A stretch of 6,165 nucleotides of DNA from Colimorpha_A sp045543555 (GCA_045543555.1 JAZQMQ010000003.1:1-6165), one strand, 5' to 3'. Positions 1 through 6,040 are shown, numbered from the stretch's first letter. Notes: generated by a model not told the origin, from the sequence alone. A program made the numbers and translations.

Positions 1-456
1 CAAAAAGAGCTTGGGTATAAGATTATTCAAGATTGCTTGAAGCATCTTCTCTCAAACGAGTTTTGCGGAGATCACGATACGCTTAACATTCAAGCATTGG
101 TAGATCAACTCATTGCTATAAATTCTCCGCTTATTACTGATGAAGTTATGGTAGCTATGCGAAGAAGGATTCTTGAAAACACTTGCTTCGATGTAAGCAA
201 ATACAATAGCTATTACTTTACACCTCTTGATTACATATCTTCTCCCAATTCTGTTTGGTATGATACGGTAGGTCATGGCATAGAACAAACAATAGATTTT
301 TGGCTCGACAACATCAACGAGCAAGGTGTTTGGACCCCAAATTTCTCTTGGGGTGTTGACAGTGAAGTATCAAAACAAGTAACAAAAAATTGGACGGGAT
401 ATATTACCGTTAAGAGAGCAAAGATTTTACTTAACTTTAACAGGATAGAAATTTAG
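1..456 (+). CDS. Partial protein of unknown function, possible terpenoid-cyclase-like toroid C-terminus
   Basis: The reading frame is open from base 1 with no stop, so this is the 3' end of a gene beginning upstream; the TTG at 37 has no ribosome binding site and is unlikely to be the true start. About 151 residues are visible, ending at TAG 454-456. They are rich in aromatic residues and close with an element of the form FW-D-I-x-E-Q-G-V-W, then W-T-G-Y-I-T-V and a short hydrophobic tail. A Q-x-G-x-W element followed by W-x-G-x-x-T-x-x is reminiscent of alpha/alpha-toroid proteins of the prenyltransferase/squalene-cyclase type, but this is only a resemblance of pattern. No catalytic motif is visible in this fragment. 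The gene is visibly more AT-rich than the next one, and its stop codon overlaps the ribosome binding site of that gene, so the two are probably co-transcribed. It may be a cargo gene of the mobile element. Confidence 0.6.
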   Translation, partial: QKELGYKIIQDCLKHLLSNEFCGDHDTLNIQALVDQLIAINSPLITDEVMVAMRRRILENTCFDVSKYNSYYFTPLDYISSPNSVWYDTVGHGIEQTIDFWLDNINEQGVWTPNFSWGVDSEVSKQVTKNWTGYITVKRAKILLNFNRIEI

Positions 457-460
457 GAGG
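455..460 (+). promoter_or_regulatory. AGGAGG ribosome binding site that sets a TTG start
   Basis: A full AGGAGG lies 8 bases before the TTG at 469 and overlaps the upstream stop codon (454-456). There is no ATG with comparable spacing, so TTG is chosen as the start of the next gene. The overlap suggests translational coupling. Confidence 0.8.
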
Positions 461-468
461 TAAAACTA

Positions 469-1383
469 TTGGCAGAAGAACGAACAACGAAAACGCTCCC
501 TATTGAGGAGATCAATCAATTGACCAAGACTTTGGTAGACACAATGGCTAACGGTACTCCAAAGGAGATTGCCAAGGGTTTGGAATCGCAGTTTGTTGAC
601 CGTTCCACCGAGCATCTGTATCGCAAGGTTACTCCAACCGAGCAGAGCGGCTCGACCGAGGTATATAAATACGTTAAAAGCGAGATTGAGAGTGCTTTTA
701 TCCCCACTCGCCGCGATATGAAGCTTTCGTTTCCGCCTACGTGCTATTCGTCAAATGATCCGATCACGCTTCTTTATGAATCCAACTACAAGCTGATTCA
801 GTTTTGGACGCTCGCTATCTTGGATAATGAGGATATTATGGGCGCGTTTCTTGAGGCTATGGCACAAGCAGGCGTTGACGGTAGCAACATTGACGATTTT
901 CTCAATACCGAGTGTGCGGTATTGGCTCATCTTCAGCAGATGCCTATGATTGCAAGCATTCAGCGTAAGATGCCCGATTACGATGATTTCAATCGTTTCA
1001 AGCCGAACAATTTCAGATACCTCGATGCACAAAAGAAGATTGAACATACGATGAATGGCGAGCTTGTCACAAAGGTCTCTCTTGAAACCGGAGGACCTGC
1101 TGACAAGGGTGGCAATCCGACACCACTTGAGATTGAAGCCCCCGATATGATTGCAGAAATCACCACCGAGGTATGTATTCAACAGAGTATGAAGGCTCTT
1201 TCCGAAAAAGAGCAAAGCATCTTGCGGTTACGCTTACAAGGAAAGAACATGAGTGAAATTGCCACCATACTCGGCTATCACGACGCAAGTGGTGTTAAGA
1301 AAGCAATAAAGCGCATCGGACAAAAGCTCATTGACGCAGGTGTGGTTGATCCCGATCAGTTGACAGGAAGAAAGATTTCATAA
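469..1383 (+). CDS. Mobile-element protein with C-terminal sigma-70 region-4-like helix-turn-helix
   Basis: The protein has 304 residues and starts at TTG behind a perfect AGGAGG. Residues ~242-288 (ALSEKEQSILRLRL...MSEIATILGY...VKKAIKRIGQKL) have the pattern of a sigma-70 region 4/LuxR-like helix-turn-helix: an 'L-S-x-K-E-Q' entry helix, then a bihelical unit and a recognition helix rich in K and R. The first ~235 residues show no sigma region 2, so this is not a conventional sigma factor. That part is mostly helical and acidic, with a low-complexity G/P-rich linker around 207-222. It could be a sigma-like regulator, a phage-type late activator, or a terminase-small-subunit-like DNA-binding protein; the sequence does not decide. 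It sits between a possible cargo gene and the serine recombinase, so control of element genes is a reasonable inference. The C-terminal DNA-binding call is firm; the overall role is not. Confidence 0.75.
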   Translation: MAEERTTKTLPIEEINQLTKTLVDTMANGTPKEIAKGLESQFVDRSTEHLYRKVTPTEQSGSTEVYKYVKSEIESAFIPTRRDMKLSFPPTCYSSNDPITLLYESNYKLIQFWTLAILDNEDIMGAFLEAMAQAGVDGSNIDDFLNTECAVLAHLQQMPMIASIQRKMPDYDDFNRFKPNNFRYLDAQKKIEHTMNGELVTKVSLETGGPADKGGNPTPLEIEAPDMIAEITTEVCIQQSMKALSEKEQSILRLRLQGKNMSEIATILGYHDASGVKKAIKRIGQKLIDAGVVDPDQLTGRKIS

Positions 1384-1408
1384 TTGTGTCACCAATGGAG
1401 ACACAATT
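1382..1408. repeat. Inverted repeat between the HTH gene and the recombinase (weak terminator or operator)
   Basis: A perfect 9-bp inverted repeat (AATTGTGTC 1382-1390, GACACAATT 1400-1408) overlaps the TAA stop of the upstream gene. The 9-base spacer could add a CC/GG pair beyond an A-A mismatch. The stem is AT-rich and only three T follow it, so it would be a poor intrinsic terminator. Its place about 20 bases upstream of the recombinase -35 box also fits an operator for a dimeric repressor. Confidence 0.45.
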
Positions 1409-1429
1409 TCAAAAAATAATTCCACACAT

Positions 1430-1458
1430 TTGTCATTACACCGAATTTATATTATACT
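1430..1458 (+). promoter_or_regulatory. Promoter of the serine recombinase
   Basis: TTGTCA (1430-1435) and TATACT (1453-1458) are separated by exactly 17 bases, each matching the housekeeping consensus at five of six positions. Transcription would begin near 1465, giving a very short leader that contains AAAGGAG (1466-1472), 10 bases before the ATG at 1483. The recombinase therefore appears to have its own promoter rather than relying on the upstream genes. Confidence 0.75.
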
Positions 1459-1482
1459 ATCAGCGAAAGGAGATGAAGTGAT

Positions 1483-3384
1483 ATGGCAAACAAACGAGTT
1501 AATGACGATGGCTCTATGAAAGCAGTGATTTATGGCCGGTATTCAAGCGAAAATCAGCGAGGAGAGTCCCTTGACGGGCAGATACGCGAGTGCTACGCCT
1601 TTGCGAGAAAGAATAACATCAGCGTTGTTGCCGAGTATATTGACCGTGCATTTTCGGCAAAGACGGACCGCCGTCCCGATTTTCAGCGTATGATCAAGGA
1701 CAGTGCCAAGAAAAACTTCAATCTTGTGCTGGTATGGAAGCTTGACCGCTTTGCGCGTAACCGATACGATTCGGCTAACTACAAAGCCACACTCAAGCGA
1801 AACGGTGTTAAGGTTATCTCGGTGACGGAATCCATTTCGGAGGGTTCGGAAGGTATTCTTTTGGAATCCGTACTCGAAGGTATGGCAGAATACTATTCGG
1901 CTGAGCTTTCTGAAAAGGTTTTGCGTGGGCATCACGAAAATGCACTTAAATGTCGATATAATGGTGGAACCTTGCCCATTGGCTTTTCAGTAGACAAGGA
2001 TCAAAACTATCACATTGACCCGATCACCTCTCCGTACATCGTGGAAGCCTTCACGATGTACGATGAGGGGCGAACGATGAAAGAGATCGTTGCCGTGCTG
2101 AATCAGCACGATCTTAAAAATCAGCGCGGCGGCGAACTTAATCTAAATAGTGTATCGCGGTTGCTTCAGAATCGCTTCTACATTGGCGAATACAAATACC
2201 GCGAGGTTCTTGTTCCTGACGGTATTCCGGCAATCATCCCAAAAGATCTATTCGACAGAGTACAAGAAAAGCTTGCGAAAAACAAAAAAGCTCCCGCGCG
2301 GCATAAAGCGGAAGACGATTATCTGTTGACAACAAAGTTGTTTTGCGGTGATTGTCAATCCTTAATGTTCGGCGAAAGCGGGACAAGCCAAAGCGGAGCG
2401 ACGTACCATTATTACAAATGCTCCAGTGCGAAAAAGAAAACGGGATGCAATCGCAAGCCCGTTAAGAAAAAGTGGATTGAAGACGCGGTGCTTGACCAAG
2501 TCAAGACGGTTCTCCATGATGATGTTTTCATAGGAGATGTGGTGCACAAATATTTGGAGTATCAGCAACAAGAAAACACCGTTATTCCGCATCTTGAAAA
2601 GAACCTTTCAGACACACAACGCTCTATTGACAATCTGATAGCGGCTATCGAGCAAGGTATCATCACACCGTCCACCAAGCAGCGCCTTGAGACATTGGAG
2701 GTTACCAAGCGCGAGTTGGAGGATAAGATATTGATTGAAAATATGAAGCGACCTTTGCGAACCGAGGACGAGCTTTGGGCTTGGTTCCGCTATATGCGAA
2801 ACTTTGATCTGACGCGTCTTGAGGAGCGAAGACAGCTTATAGATGTTTTCGTCAATACAGTTTTCCTATACAGTGACCGATTTTTACTTACATTAAACTT
2901 CGGCTATGGCTCAAAAACCGTGCTCTTTACGGACATTCCGTGTTCGGATAAAGTTGCATGTGGGCGACCAAATACAAAAGGGATGGCTGTAGCCATCCCT
3001 TTTGTATTTCGCCGATCTGCCAACGGATTCGCAACCTCTTGCTGTTGCTTTTGCAACAGCAATCATTTGCGCGCTACCGCCGCACGTCAGTTTCGCACAA
3101 ACTATGCGCGCAAATATAGGTTCAGAATCCTGTCCTATTTATTTTTTCTCTCCCTCCGTCACGCGCCGAGTACGGCACGCGCCACCTCCCTCTGCCCTGT
3201 TACGCTGCTTTTTGGCGTTGCTACACAAAATGCTACACAAAACTGTGTAGCATTTTGGTTTTTTATTTTTTTGCAAAACATATTATGCTTACACCTTCAG
3301 CACAAAATCGTAAGCTTGTTTTCCTATTGGATTCAGTCTTTTATTCTTATGGATCAGGAGATAATGTGTTCTGCTGAAATTTGA
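1483..3384 (+). CDS. Large serine recombinase (site-specific integrase/excisionase) with anomalous C-terminal extension
   Basis: This is a 633-residue protein. The N-terminal resolvase domain (about 12-155) carries Y-G-R-Y-S-S with the likely nucleophile Ser21, the following S-L-D-G-Q (29-33), and K-L-D-R-F-A-R (86-92), which supplies the active-site arginines 89 and 92. A 'Recombinase' DNA-binding domain spans about 163-265. A zinc ribbon follows, with cysteines 288, 291, 313 and 322. A coiled coil lies at ~355-420 and a beta-rich C-terminal segment at ~455-485, as in large serine integrases that integrate and excise phages and conjugative elements. Family members with this layout are usually about 480-560 residues. 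From about residue 496 the frame runs through a perfect palindrome, more hairpins and a terminator, turns Cys/Phe/Arg-rich, and ends 96 bp inside the convergent LysR gene. The functional protein probably ends near residue 490-500, or is a fusion created by insertion or loss of the native stop. The catalytic core looks intact. Confidence 0.93.
   Translation: MANKRVNDDGSMKAVIYGRYSSENQRGESLDGQIRECYAFARKNNISVVAEYIDRAFSAKTDRRPDFQRMIKDSAKKNFNLVLVWKLDRFARNRYDSANYKATLKRNGVKVISVTESISEGSEGILLESVLEGMAEYYSAELSEKVLRGHHENALKCRYNGGTLPIGFSVDKDQNYHIDPITSPYIVEAFTMYDEGRTMKEIVAVLNQHDLKNQRGGELNLNSVSRLLQNRFYIGEYKYREVLVPDGIPAIIPKDLFDRVQEKLAKNKKAPARHKAEDDYLLTTKLFCGDCQSLMFGESGTSQSGATYHYYKCSSAKKKTGCNRKPVKKKWIEDAVLDQVKTVLHDDVFIGDVVHKYLEYQQQENTVIPHLEKNLSDTQRSIDNLIAAIEQGIITPSTKQRLETLEVTKRELEDKILIENMKRPLRTEDELWAWFRYMRNFDLTRLEERRQLIDVFVNTVFLYSDRFLLTLNFGYGSKTVLFTDIPCSDKVACGRPNTKGMAVAIPFVFRRSANGFATSCCCFCNSNHLRATAARQFRTNYARKYRFRILSYLFFLSLRHAPSTARATSLCPVTLLFGVATQNATQNCVAFWFFIFLQNILCLHLQHKIVSLFSYWIQSFILMDQEIMCSAEI
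2970..3009. terminator. Long perfect palindrome, probable bidirectional terminator
   Basis: Two 19-base arms (2970-2988 and 2991-3009) are exact reverse complements around a central GT. As RNA, the GC core (GGGATGGC/GCCATCCC) with a 4-base loop is flanked by A-rich and T-rich outer parts, so either strand gives a stable hairpin ending in a U-rich stretch. This is a terminator design usable from both directions, suited to a gene facing a convergent neighbour. It lies inside the open recombinase frame at residues ~496-509, which argues that the frame beyond this point is not coding. Confidence 0.7.
3010..3218. other. Structured, probably non-coding stretch with nested hairpins
   Basis: No convincing gene lies here apart from the recombinase read-through frame. 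Two perfect hairpins are visible: TTGCTGTTGC/GCAACAGCAA (3039-3048 with 3053-3062, TTTT loop), and ATTTGCGCGC/GCGCGCAAAT (3065-3074 with 3106-3115) enclosing AGTTT/AAACT (3089-3093 with 3099-3103). Further on, CACGCGCC occurs twice in the region 3160-3184 and GCCG/CGGC forms a small stem. Composition (GC-rich blocks beside T-rich blocks) differs from the genes on either side. It could be an interspersed repeat, a non-coding RNA between two terminators, or attachment-site DNA of the element. Confidence 0.5.
3219..3242. repeat. Tandem 12-bp direct repeat
   Basis: TGCTACACAAAA occurs twice back to back (3219-3230 and 3231-3242) and is followed by an inverted copy (TGTGTAGCATTTTG at 3244-3257). 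The second direct copy plus the inverted copy form the terminator stem described at 3226-3272. Confidence 0.85.
3226..3272 (+). terminator. Strong intrinsic terminator (plus-strand reading)
   Basis: There is a perfect 14-bp stem (3226-3239 with 3244-3257), a 4-base AAAC loop, and then a nearly uninterrupted run of T from 3259 to 3272. It would stop plus-strand transcription before it runs into the convergent LysR gene ending at 3289. On the minus strand the hairpin has no T run after it, so it is not an efficient terminator for the LysR gene. Confidence 0.8.
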
Positions 3385-4155
3385 GCCGGAGACGGAGATA
3401 TCCTTCATCGCACCGCTTTTCAGATACTCACAGACCAGACCCTCGGGTAAAATCGCGATGCCGAGTCCGCATTCGACGGAGGAGATCAGGCATTGATTGC
3501 TTGACGATTCGATCATTGGCTTTGCTGAATAGCCGAAGAAGGAAAGGGCTCTGTCAAACATATCGCGCGAAGCGCTTCCTTCTTCGCGAAGCAGAAGCGG
3601 ATATTTTATCAAATCCGATAGCGAGGTACTCTCAGGTGCTTCAAAGTCCGATCTGCAGACAGCGACGATGCGGTCTTCGGCAAAGCGTGTTGCGTTGAGA
3701 TACGGTGAATCAATTTCGCCCTCGACGAATCCGAAATCAAGATTTCCGTTTTCAAGCTCTTTTTCGATAAATGACGTCTTGTTTATTACTACCGTCGGCT
3801 CGACCACGGGGATCTGCTCTTTCAAGGCATTGATATACCTCGGCAAAAAGGTCTTTCCGAGAGTCAGCGAGCATCCGATGCGTATCTTCGGGTTACTTCC
3901 CCCTTCGATGGCAAGCTCCTCAAAATCCTCAAAGCCCGCAATCACCTCTTTTGCCTTTACGAGAAGCTGCTTTCCCATTTCTGTTATGACAAGCCGCTGG
4001 TTTATGCGATCGAAAAGAATGACGTTATAGTATTTCTCAAGCTCGGAGAGCGTGGTGCTTACGGCGGGCTGTGCGATATGCAACGTCTCCGCCGCCTTGG
4101 TAACTCCTCCGTGCTCGCATATAGCAACGAATATTTTCAAATGCCTCAGGGTCAT
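3289..4155 (-). CDS. LysR-family transcriptional regulator
   Basis: The 288-residue protein has an N-terminal winged helix-turn-helix (about 1-60; M-T-L-R-H-L-K-I-F, then T-K-A-A-E-T-L-H-I-A-Q-P-A-V-S and the wing F-D-R-I-N-Q-R-L-V-I-T). A dimerisation helix and a periplasmic-binding-like effector domain (about 87-288) follow, with the usual L-L-R-E-E-G-S and G-L-G-I-A-I-L-P segments. Length is normal for the family. An earlier in-frame ATG exists (4167), but it has no ribosome binding site; GAGGTG lies just before the ATG at 4155, so that start is preferred. The gene is divergent from the CHR transporter operon with overlapping promoters, the classic arrangement for a LysR protein controlling its neighbour and itself. 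The effector cannot be read from the sequence; an oxyanion or a related sulfur metabolite is plausible from context only. Its 3' end is overlapped by the recombinase read-through frame. Confidence 0.95.
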   Translation of the reverse strand: MTLRHLKIFVAICEHGGVTKAAETLHIAQPAVSTTLSELEKYYNVILFDRINQRLVITEMGKQLLVKAKEVIAGFEDFEELAIEGGSNPKIRIGCSLTLGKTFLPRYINALKEQIPVVEPTVVINKTSFIEKELENGNLDFGFVEGEIDSPYLNATRFAEDRIVAVCRSDFEAPESTSLSDLIKYPLLLREEGSASRDMFDRALSFFGYSAKPMIESSSNQCLISSVECGLGIAILPEGLVCEYLKSGAMKDISVSGSNFSRTHYLLIHKNKRLNPIGKQAYDFVLKV

Positions 4156-4187
4156 TTCACACCTCATAATATTTTGGTTAAGAACTT

Positions 4188-4199
4188 TATAATATTATA
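4188..4199. promoter_or_regulatory. Palindrome over the LysR-gene -10 box (candidate operator)
   Basis: TATAATATTATA is a perfect 12-bp palindrome whose one half is the -10 box of the LysR gene on the minus strand. A protein bound here would block that promoter, so it could serve autorepression. AT-only palindromes also arise by chance in promoter DNA, so confidence is low. Confidence 0.3.
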
Positions 4200-4222
4200 C
4201 TATTTTACTTATCTGTTGTCAA
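4194..4222 (-). promoter_or_regulatory. Perfect-consensus promoter of the LysR gene
   Basis: Read on the minus strand, TTGACA (4222-4217) and TATAAT (4199-4194) are separated by exactly 17 bases: both boxes match the housekeeping sigma consensus at all six positions. The -35 box lies inside the spacer of the divergent operon promoter, so the two polymerases cannot occupy the DNA together. Confidence 0.85.
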
Positions 4223-4232
4223 GGTGTATAAT
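4204..4232 (+). promoter_or_regulatory. Promoter of the CHR transporter operon
   Basis: TTTACT (4204-4209) and TATAAT (4227-4232) have a 17-base spacing; the -10 is perfect and the -35 matches four of six positions. The start would be near 4239, leaving a leader of about 70 bases before the ATG at 4309. The weak -35 and the overlap with the strong divergent promoter fit a promoter that needs help from, or relief by, the LysR protein. Confidence 0.7.
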
Positions 4233-4250
4233 TAAATAAGGAAAAGGAGA

Positions 4251-4267
4251 GATCGAAGCGTTCGATC
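4251..4267. promoter_or_regulatory. Inverted repeat in the operon leader (candidate LysR operator or RNA hairpin)
   Basis: GATCGAA (4251-4257) and TTCGATC (4261-4267) are perfect inverted arms around GCG. The core TCGAAGCGTTCGA fits the T-N11-A pattern with dyad symmetry favoured by LysR-type proteins. It lies about 15-25 bases downstream of the predicted start site, so binding there would repress rather than activate; as RNA it would form a small hairpin in the leader. Confidence 0.4.
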
Positions 4268-4308
4268 ACGATCTTGCACAAAAAGCATAAAACGTATAAG
4301 GAGCACGC

Positions 4309-4881
4309 ATGAAACCATCACTCAAAAAGCATATGACTCTTTTCACCTCTACTCTCAAGCTCAGTGCTTGCACCTTCGGCGGCGGATTTGTTATCATTCC
4401 GTTGATGCGAAAGAAATTTGTCGATCAGCTTCATTGGATCGACGAGCGCGAAATGCTCGATCTCGTTGCGATCGCACAGTCCTCTCCCGGGGCGATCGCG
4501 GTCAATGCCTCGATACTCGTCGGCTACCACGTTGCAGGTATATCGGGTGCTTTGATAGCGGCTGTGGGTACGGTGCTGCCGCCGCTTGTCATTATTTCAA
4601 CTATTTCTTTGTTTTACCAAGCGTTTCGCGACAACGAGGTCGTCAACCTGATCATGAAAGGCATGCTTGCGGGGGTTGCGGCGGTAATATGCGACGTTGT
4701 GATCAATATGGCGACAGGAATCATAAAGGAAAAGCGAGTGCTTCCCGTTGTAATTATGGCAACATCCTTTATTGCAAGCTTTGCTTTTGACGTCAACATC
4801 GTAATAATTATTCTTTGCTGTGGAATTATCGGAGCGATCGACACTATTTATCGCGGCAGAAAAGGCGGTGAAAAGCATTGA
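4309..4881 (+). CDS. chrA: Chromate transporter family protein, first half-size subunit
   Basis: The 190-residue membrane protein belongs to the CHR (ChrA) family, short-chain single-domain type. Family motifs are visible in order: C-T-F-G-G-G-F (21-27), A-Q-S-S-P-G-A-I-A-V-N (56-66), V-G-Y-x-x-A-G-x-S-G-A (71-81) and G-T-V-L-P-P-L (87-93). Hydrophobic segments follow at about 117-135, 145-160 and 162-180, and the tail is basic and therefore probably cytoplasmic. AAGGAG (4298-4303) stands 5 bases before the ATG. Full-length ChrA proteins carry two such domains in about 400 residues; here they are split into two genes, as in the Bacillus subtilis ywrB/ywrA pair, and both are probably needed for one transporter of opposite-topology halves. 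Known CHR proteins export chromate in antiport or symport fashion, but in anaerobic gut-type bacteria the natural substrate is uncertain. Confidence 0.92.
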   Translation: MKPSLKKHMTLFTSTLKLSACTFGGGFVIIPLMRKKFVDQLHWIDEREMLDLVAIAQSSPGAIAVNASILVGYHVAGISGALIAAVGTVLPPLVIISTISLFYQAFRDNEVVNLIMKGMLAGVAAVICDVVINMATGIIKEKRVLPVVIMATSFIASFAFDVNIVIIILCCGIIGAIDTIYRGRKGGEKH

Positions 4882-5441
4882 TATATATTGAATTATTCTT
4901 ATGCTTTGTTCAGATAGGACTTTTCAGCATAGGCGGCGGATATGCCGCGATGCCCTCCATACGCGAGCAGGTCGTGGAAATGCGAGGTTGGCTGACTATG
5001 ACACAGTTCGGCGACGTTATGACAATATCCGAAATGACTCCGGGACCGATTGCGATCAATTCCGCAACCTTTGTCGGAATTCAGGTCGCGGGTATTCCGG
5101 GGGCGATATTCGCAACGCTCGGATGCATTTTTCCATCCCTTATAATAGTGCTTGGGCTCGCATTCGTTTACTACCGTTTTAAAAATTTGAATATTGTTCA
5201 AGGTGTGCTTGCGGGATTGCGCCCGGCAGTAATTGCCATGATCGCGTCTGCAGGTATTTCGCTTATTATTATGGCATGCTGGGGCGAGCAGGATCTGTCC
5301 TGTATTTGGGAAATTCCCGATCTTGTCGCGGTATTCCTATTCGCCGCGGGATTGTTTGTACTGCGAAAATGGAAGATAAGTCCCATCTACGTAATGGGCG
5401 GATGCGGTCTTGTCGGATTGATCCTGAACTCAATCATCTGA
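4878..5441 (+). CDS. chrA: Chromate transporter family protein, second half-size subunit
   Basis: The 187-residue CHR-domain membrane protein is homologous to, but clearly diverged from, its upstream partner. Motifs: G-L-F-S-I-G-G-G-Y-A-A-M-P-S-I (14-28), S-E-M-T-P-G-P-I-A-I-N-S-A-T-F-V-G (51-67), A-G-I-P-G-A (71-76) and G-C-I-F-P-S-L (82-88). Three or four further hydrophobic spans follow to the C-terminus. The TTG start (4878-4880) overlaps the upstream TGA stop (4879-4881) as TTGA, a 4-bp overlap typical of translational coupling; GGCGGTG (4864-4870) inside the upstream gene serves as ribosome binding site. The partner uses SSPGAIAVN where this one uses MTPGPIAIN, the usual difference between the two halves of the pair. 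The tight coupling favours a 1:1 heteromer. Confidence 0.92.
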   Translation: MIYIELFLCFVQIGLFSIGGGYAAMPSIREQVVEMRGWLTMTQFGDVMTISEMTPGPIAINSATFVGIQVAGIPGAIFATLGCIFPSLIIVLGLAFVYYRFKNLNIVQGVLAGLRPAVIAMIASAGISLIIMACWGEQDLSCIWEIPDLVAVFLFAAGLFVLRKWKISPIYVMGGCGLVGLILNSII

Positions 5442-5453
5442 AGGAGGTTCAAA

Positions 5454-5963
5454 ATGAAATACAGTATGAAATCCAACGTTTTATTTGATGAAAAGAACAA
5501 TAAGATCGCCTATATAAGCTCATCGATGTCATATCTCAAAAGCAAGATACGTTCCGCAGACGGAGAAATAATAAGCGCGGAGTTCCTGATGAATTCCTCA
5601 TACGATGCACGCGATCACGAATACGTGGTTTTCGACAGAGCATCAAACGTTCTTGCCGCTGCCAAACCGCAGTATTCGGATTCGGACGATCCTATGCTCC
5701 ACGGTTGGCCTCTTAATCGCGCTCCGCTTGTTGACTGTTTGAATATTACCGTTAATGGAAACGTTTTTGAATTGACGAGGATCGGATATCCGAAGTATGA
5801 GATAAAGGACGGCTCGGGCAAGCTCGTGCTCGGTTTGGGCTATTCACCGCTGATGAAGACCTGGAGCGTGAACGGAGATAATTGTTTTTCTCCGTTATTG
5901 ATATGCGGAATGATATGCTTCTGCAAATATCTCGAATTTGAAAACGAAGCTGTTTTTCTTTGA
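5454..5963 (+). CDS. Conserved-looking hypothetical protein, possible LURP-one/tubby-like fold
   Basis: The protein has 169 residues. AAGGAGG (5441-5447), overlapping the stop of the upstream transporter gene, sits 6 bases before the ATG, so it is the third gene of the operon. The sequence alternates short beta-prone stretches with turns (for example Y-E-I-K-D-G-S-G-K-L-V-L-G-L-G, 115-129) and ends with one hydrophobic helix-like stretch (F-S-P-L-L-I-C-G-M-I-C-F-C, 145-157) and a short acidic tail. Many strands plus one buried C-terminal helix is the layout of LURP-one-related/tubby-like/scramblase-fold proteins, so that fold is a reasonable guess but not proven. Alternatively the hydrophobic stretch is a single membrane anchor. 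No signal peptide or catalytic motif is visible. Its role beside the transporter pair is unknown. Confidence 0.8.
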   Translation: MKYSMKSNVLFDEKNNKIAYISSSMSYLKSKIRSADGEIISAEFLMNSSYDARDHEYVVFDRASNVLAAAKPQYSDSDDPMLHGWPLNRAPLVDCLNITVNGNVFELTRIGYPKYEIKDGSGKLVLGLGYSPLMKTWSVNGDNCFSPLLICGMICFCKYLEFENEAVFL

Positions 5964-6040
5964 TTACTGCGTATCAAATTATGTCCGATCTTGACAAATA
6001 TACCATTTCAAGCCCTAGAGTGACAAGAATAATACGAACT
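5964..6040. other. Intergenic spacer with no firm feature
   Basis: This is an AT-rich spacer after the operon. A consensus TTGACA is present at 5991-5996, but the sequence 17 bases downstream (CCTAGA) is a poor -10 box. AATAAT at 6028-6033 would be an acceptable -10 but lacks a good -35. A promoter for the structured segment downstream is therefore possible but not supported. Confidence 0.4.

Noticed and set aside
2970..3009. 40-bp palindrome as the serine recombinase attachment site itself
   Set aside because: Att sites of large serine integrases are imperfect palindromes of similar length, but this one has the GC core and T-rich edges of a terminator; without the other element end the att reading cannot be supported.
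3108..3140. tRNA-like TΨC-arm resemblance around GGTTCAGAATCC
   Set aside because: No matching acceptor, anticodon or D arm could be built on either strand, so it is not a tRNA or a clear tRNA remnant.
3002..3250. 82-residue plus-strand open frame within the hairpin block
   Set aside because: TTG start without a ribosome binding site, sequence composed largely of hairpin arms, and overlap with the recombinase frame; likely chance.
4274..4312. 12-codon mini-frame (TTG start, Lys/His-rich) whose TGA overlaps the ATG of the first transporter gene
   Set aside because: No ribosome binding site at a workable distance from the TTG; the overlap is probably accidental, although a leader peptide cannot be fully excluded.
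5959..5977. Small inverted repeat TTGAT/ATCAA after the last gene as a terminator
   Set aside because: Only five AT-rich pairs with an 8-base loop and no T run.
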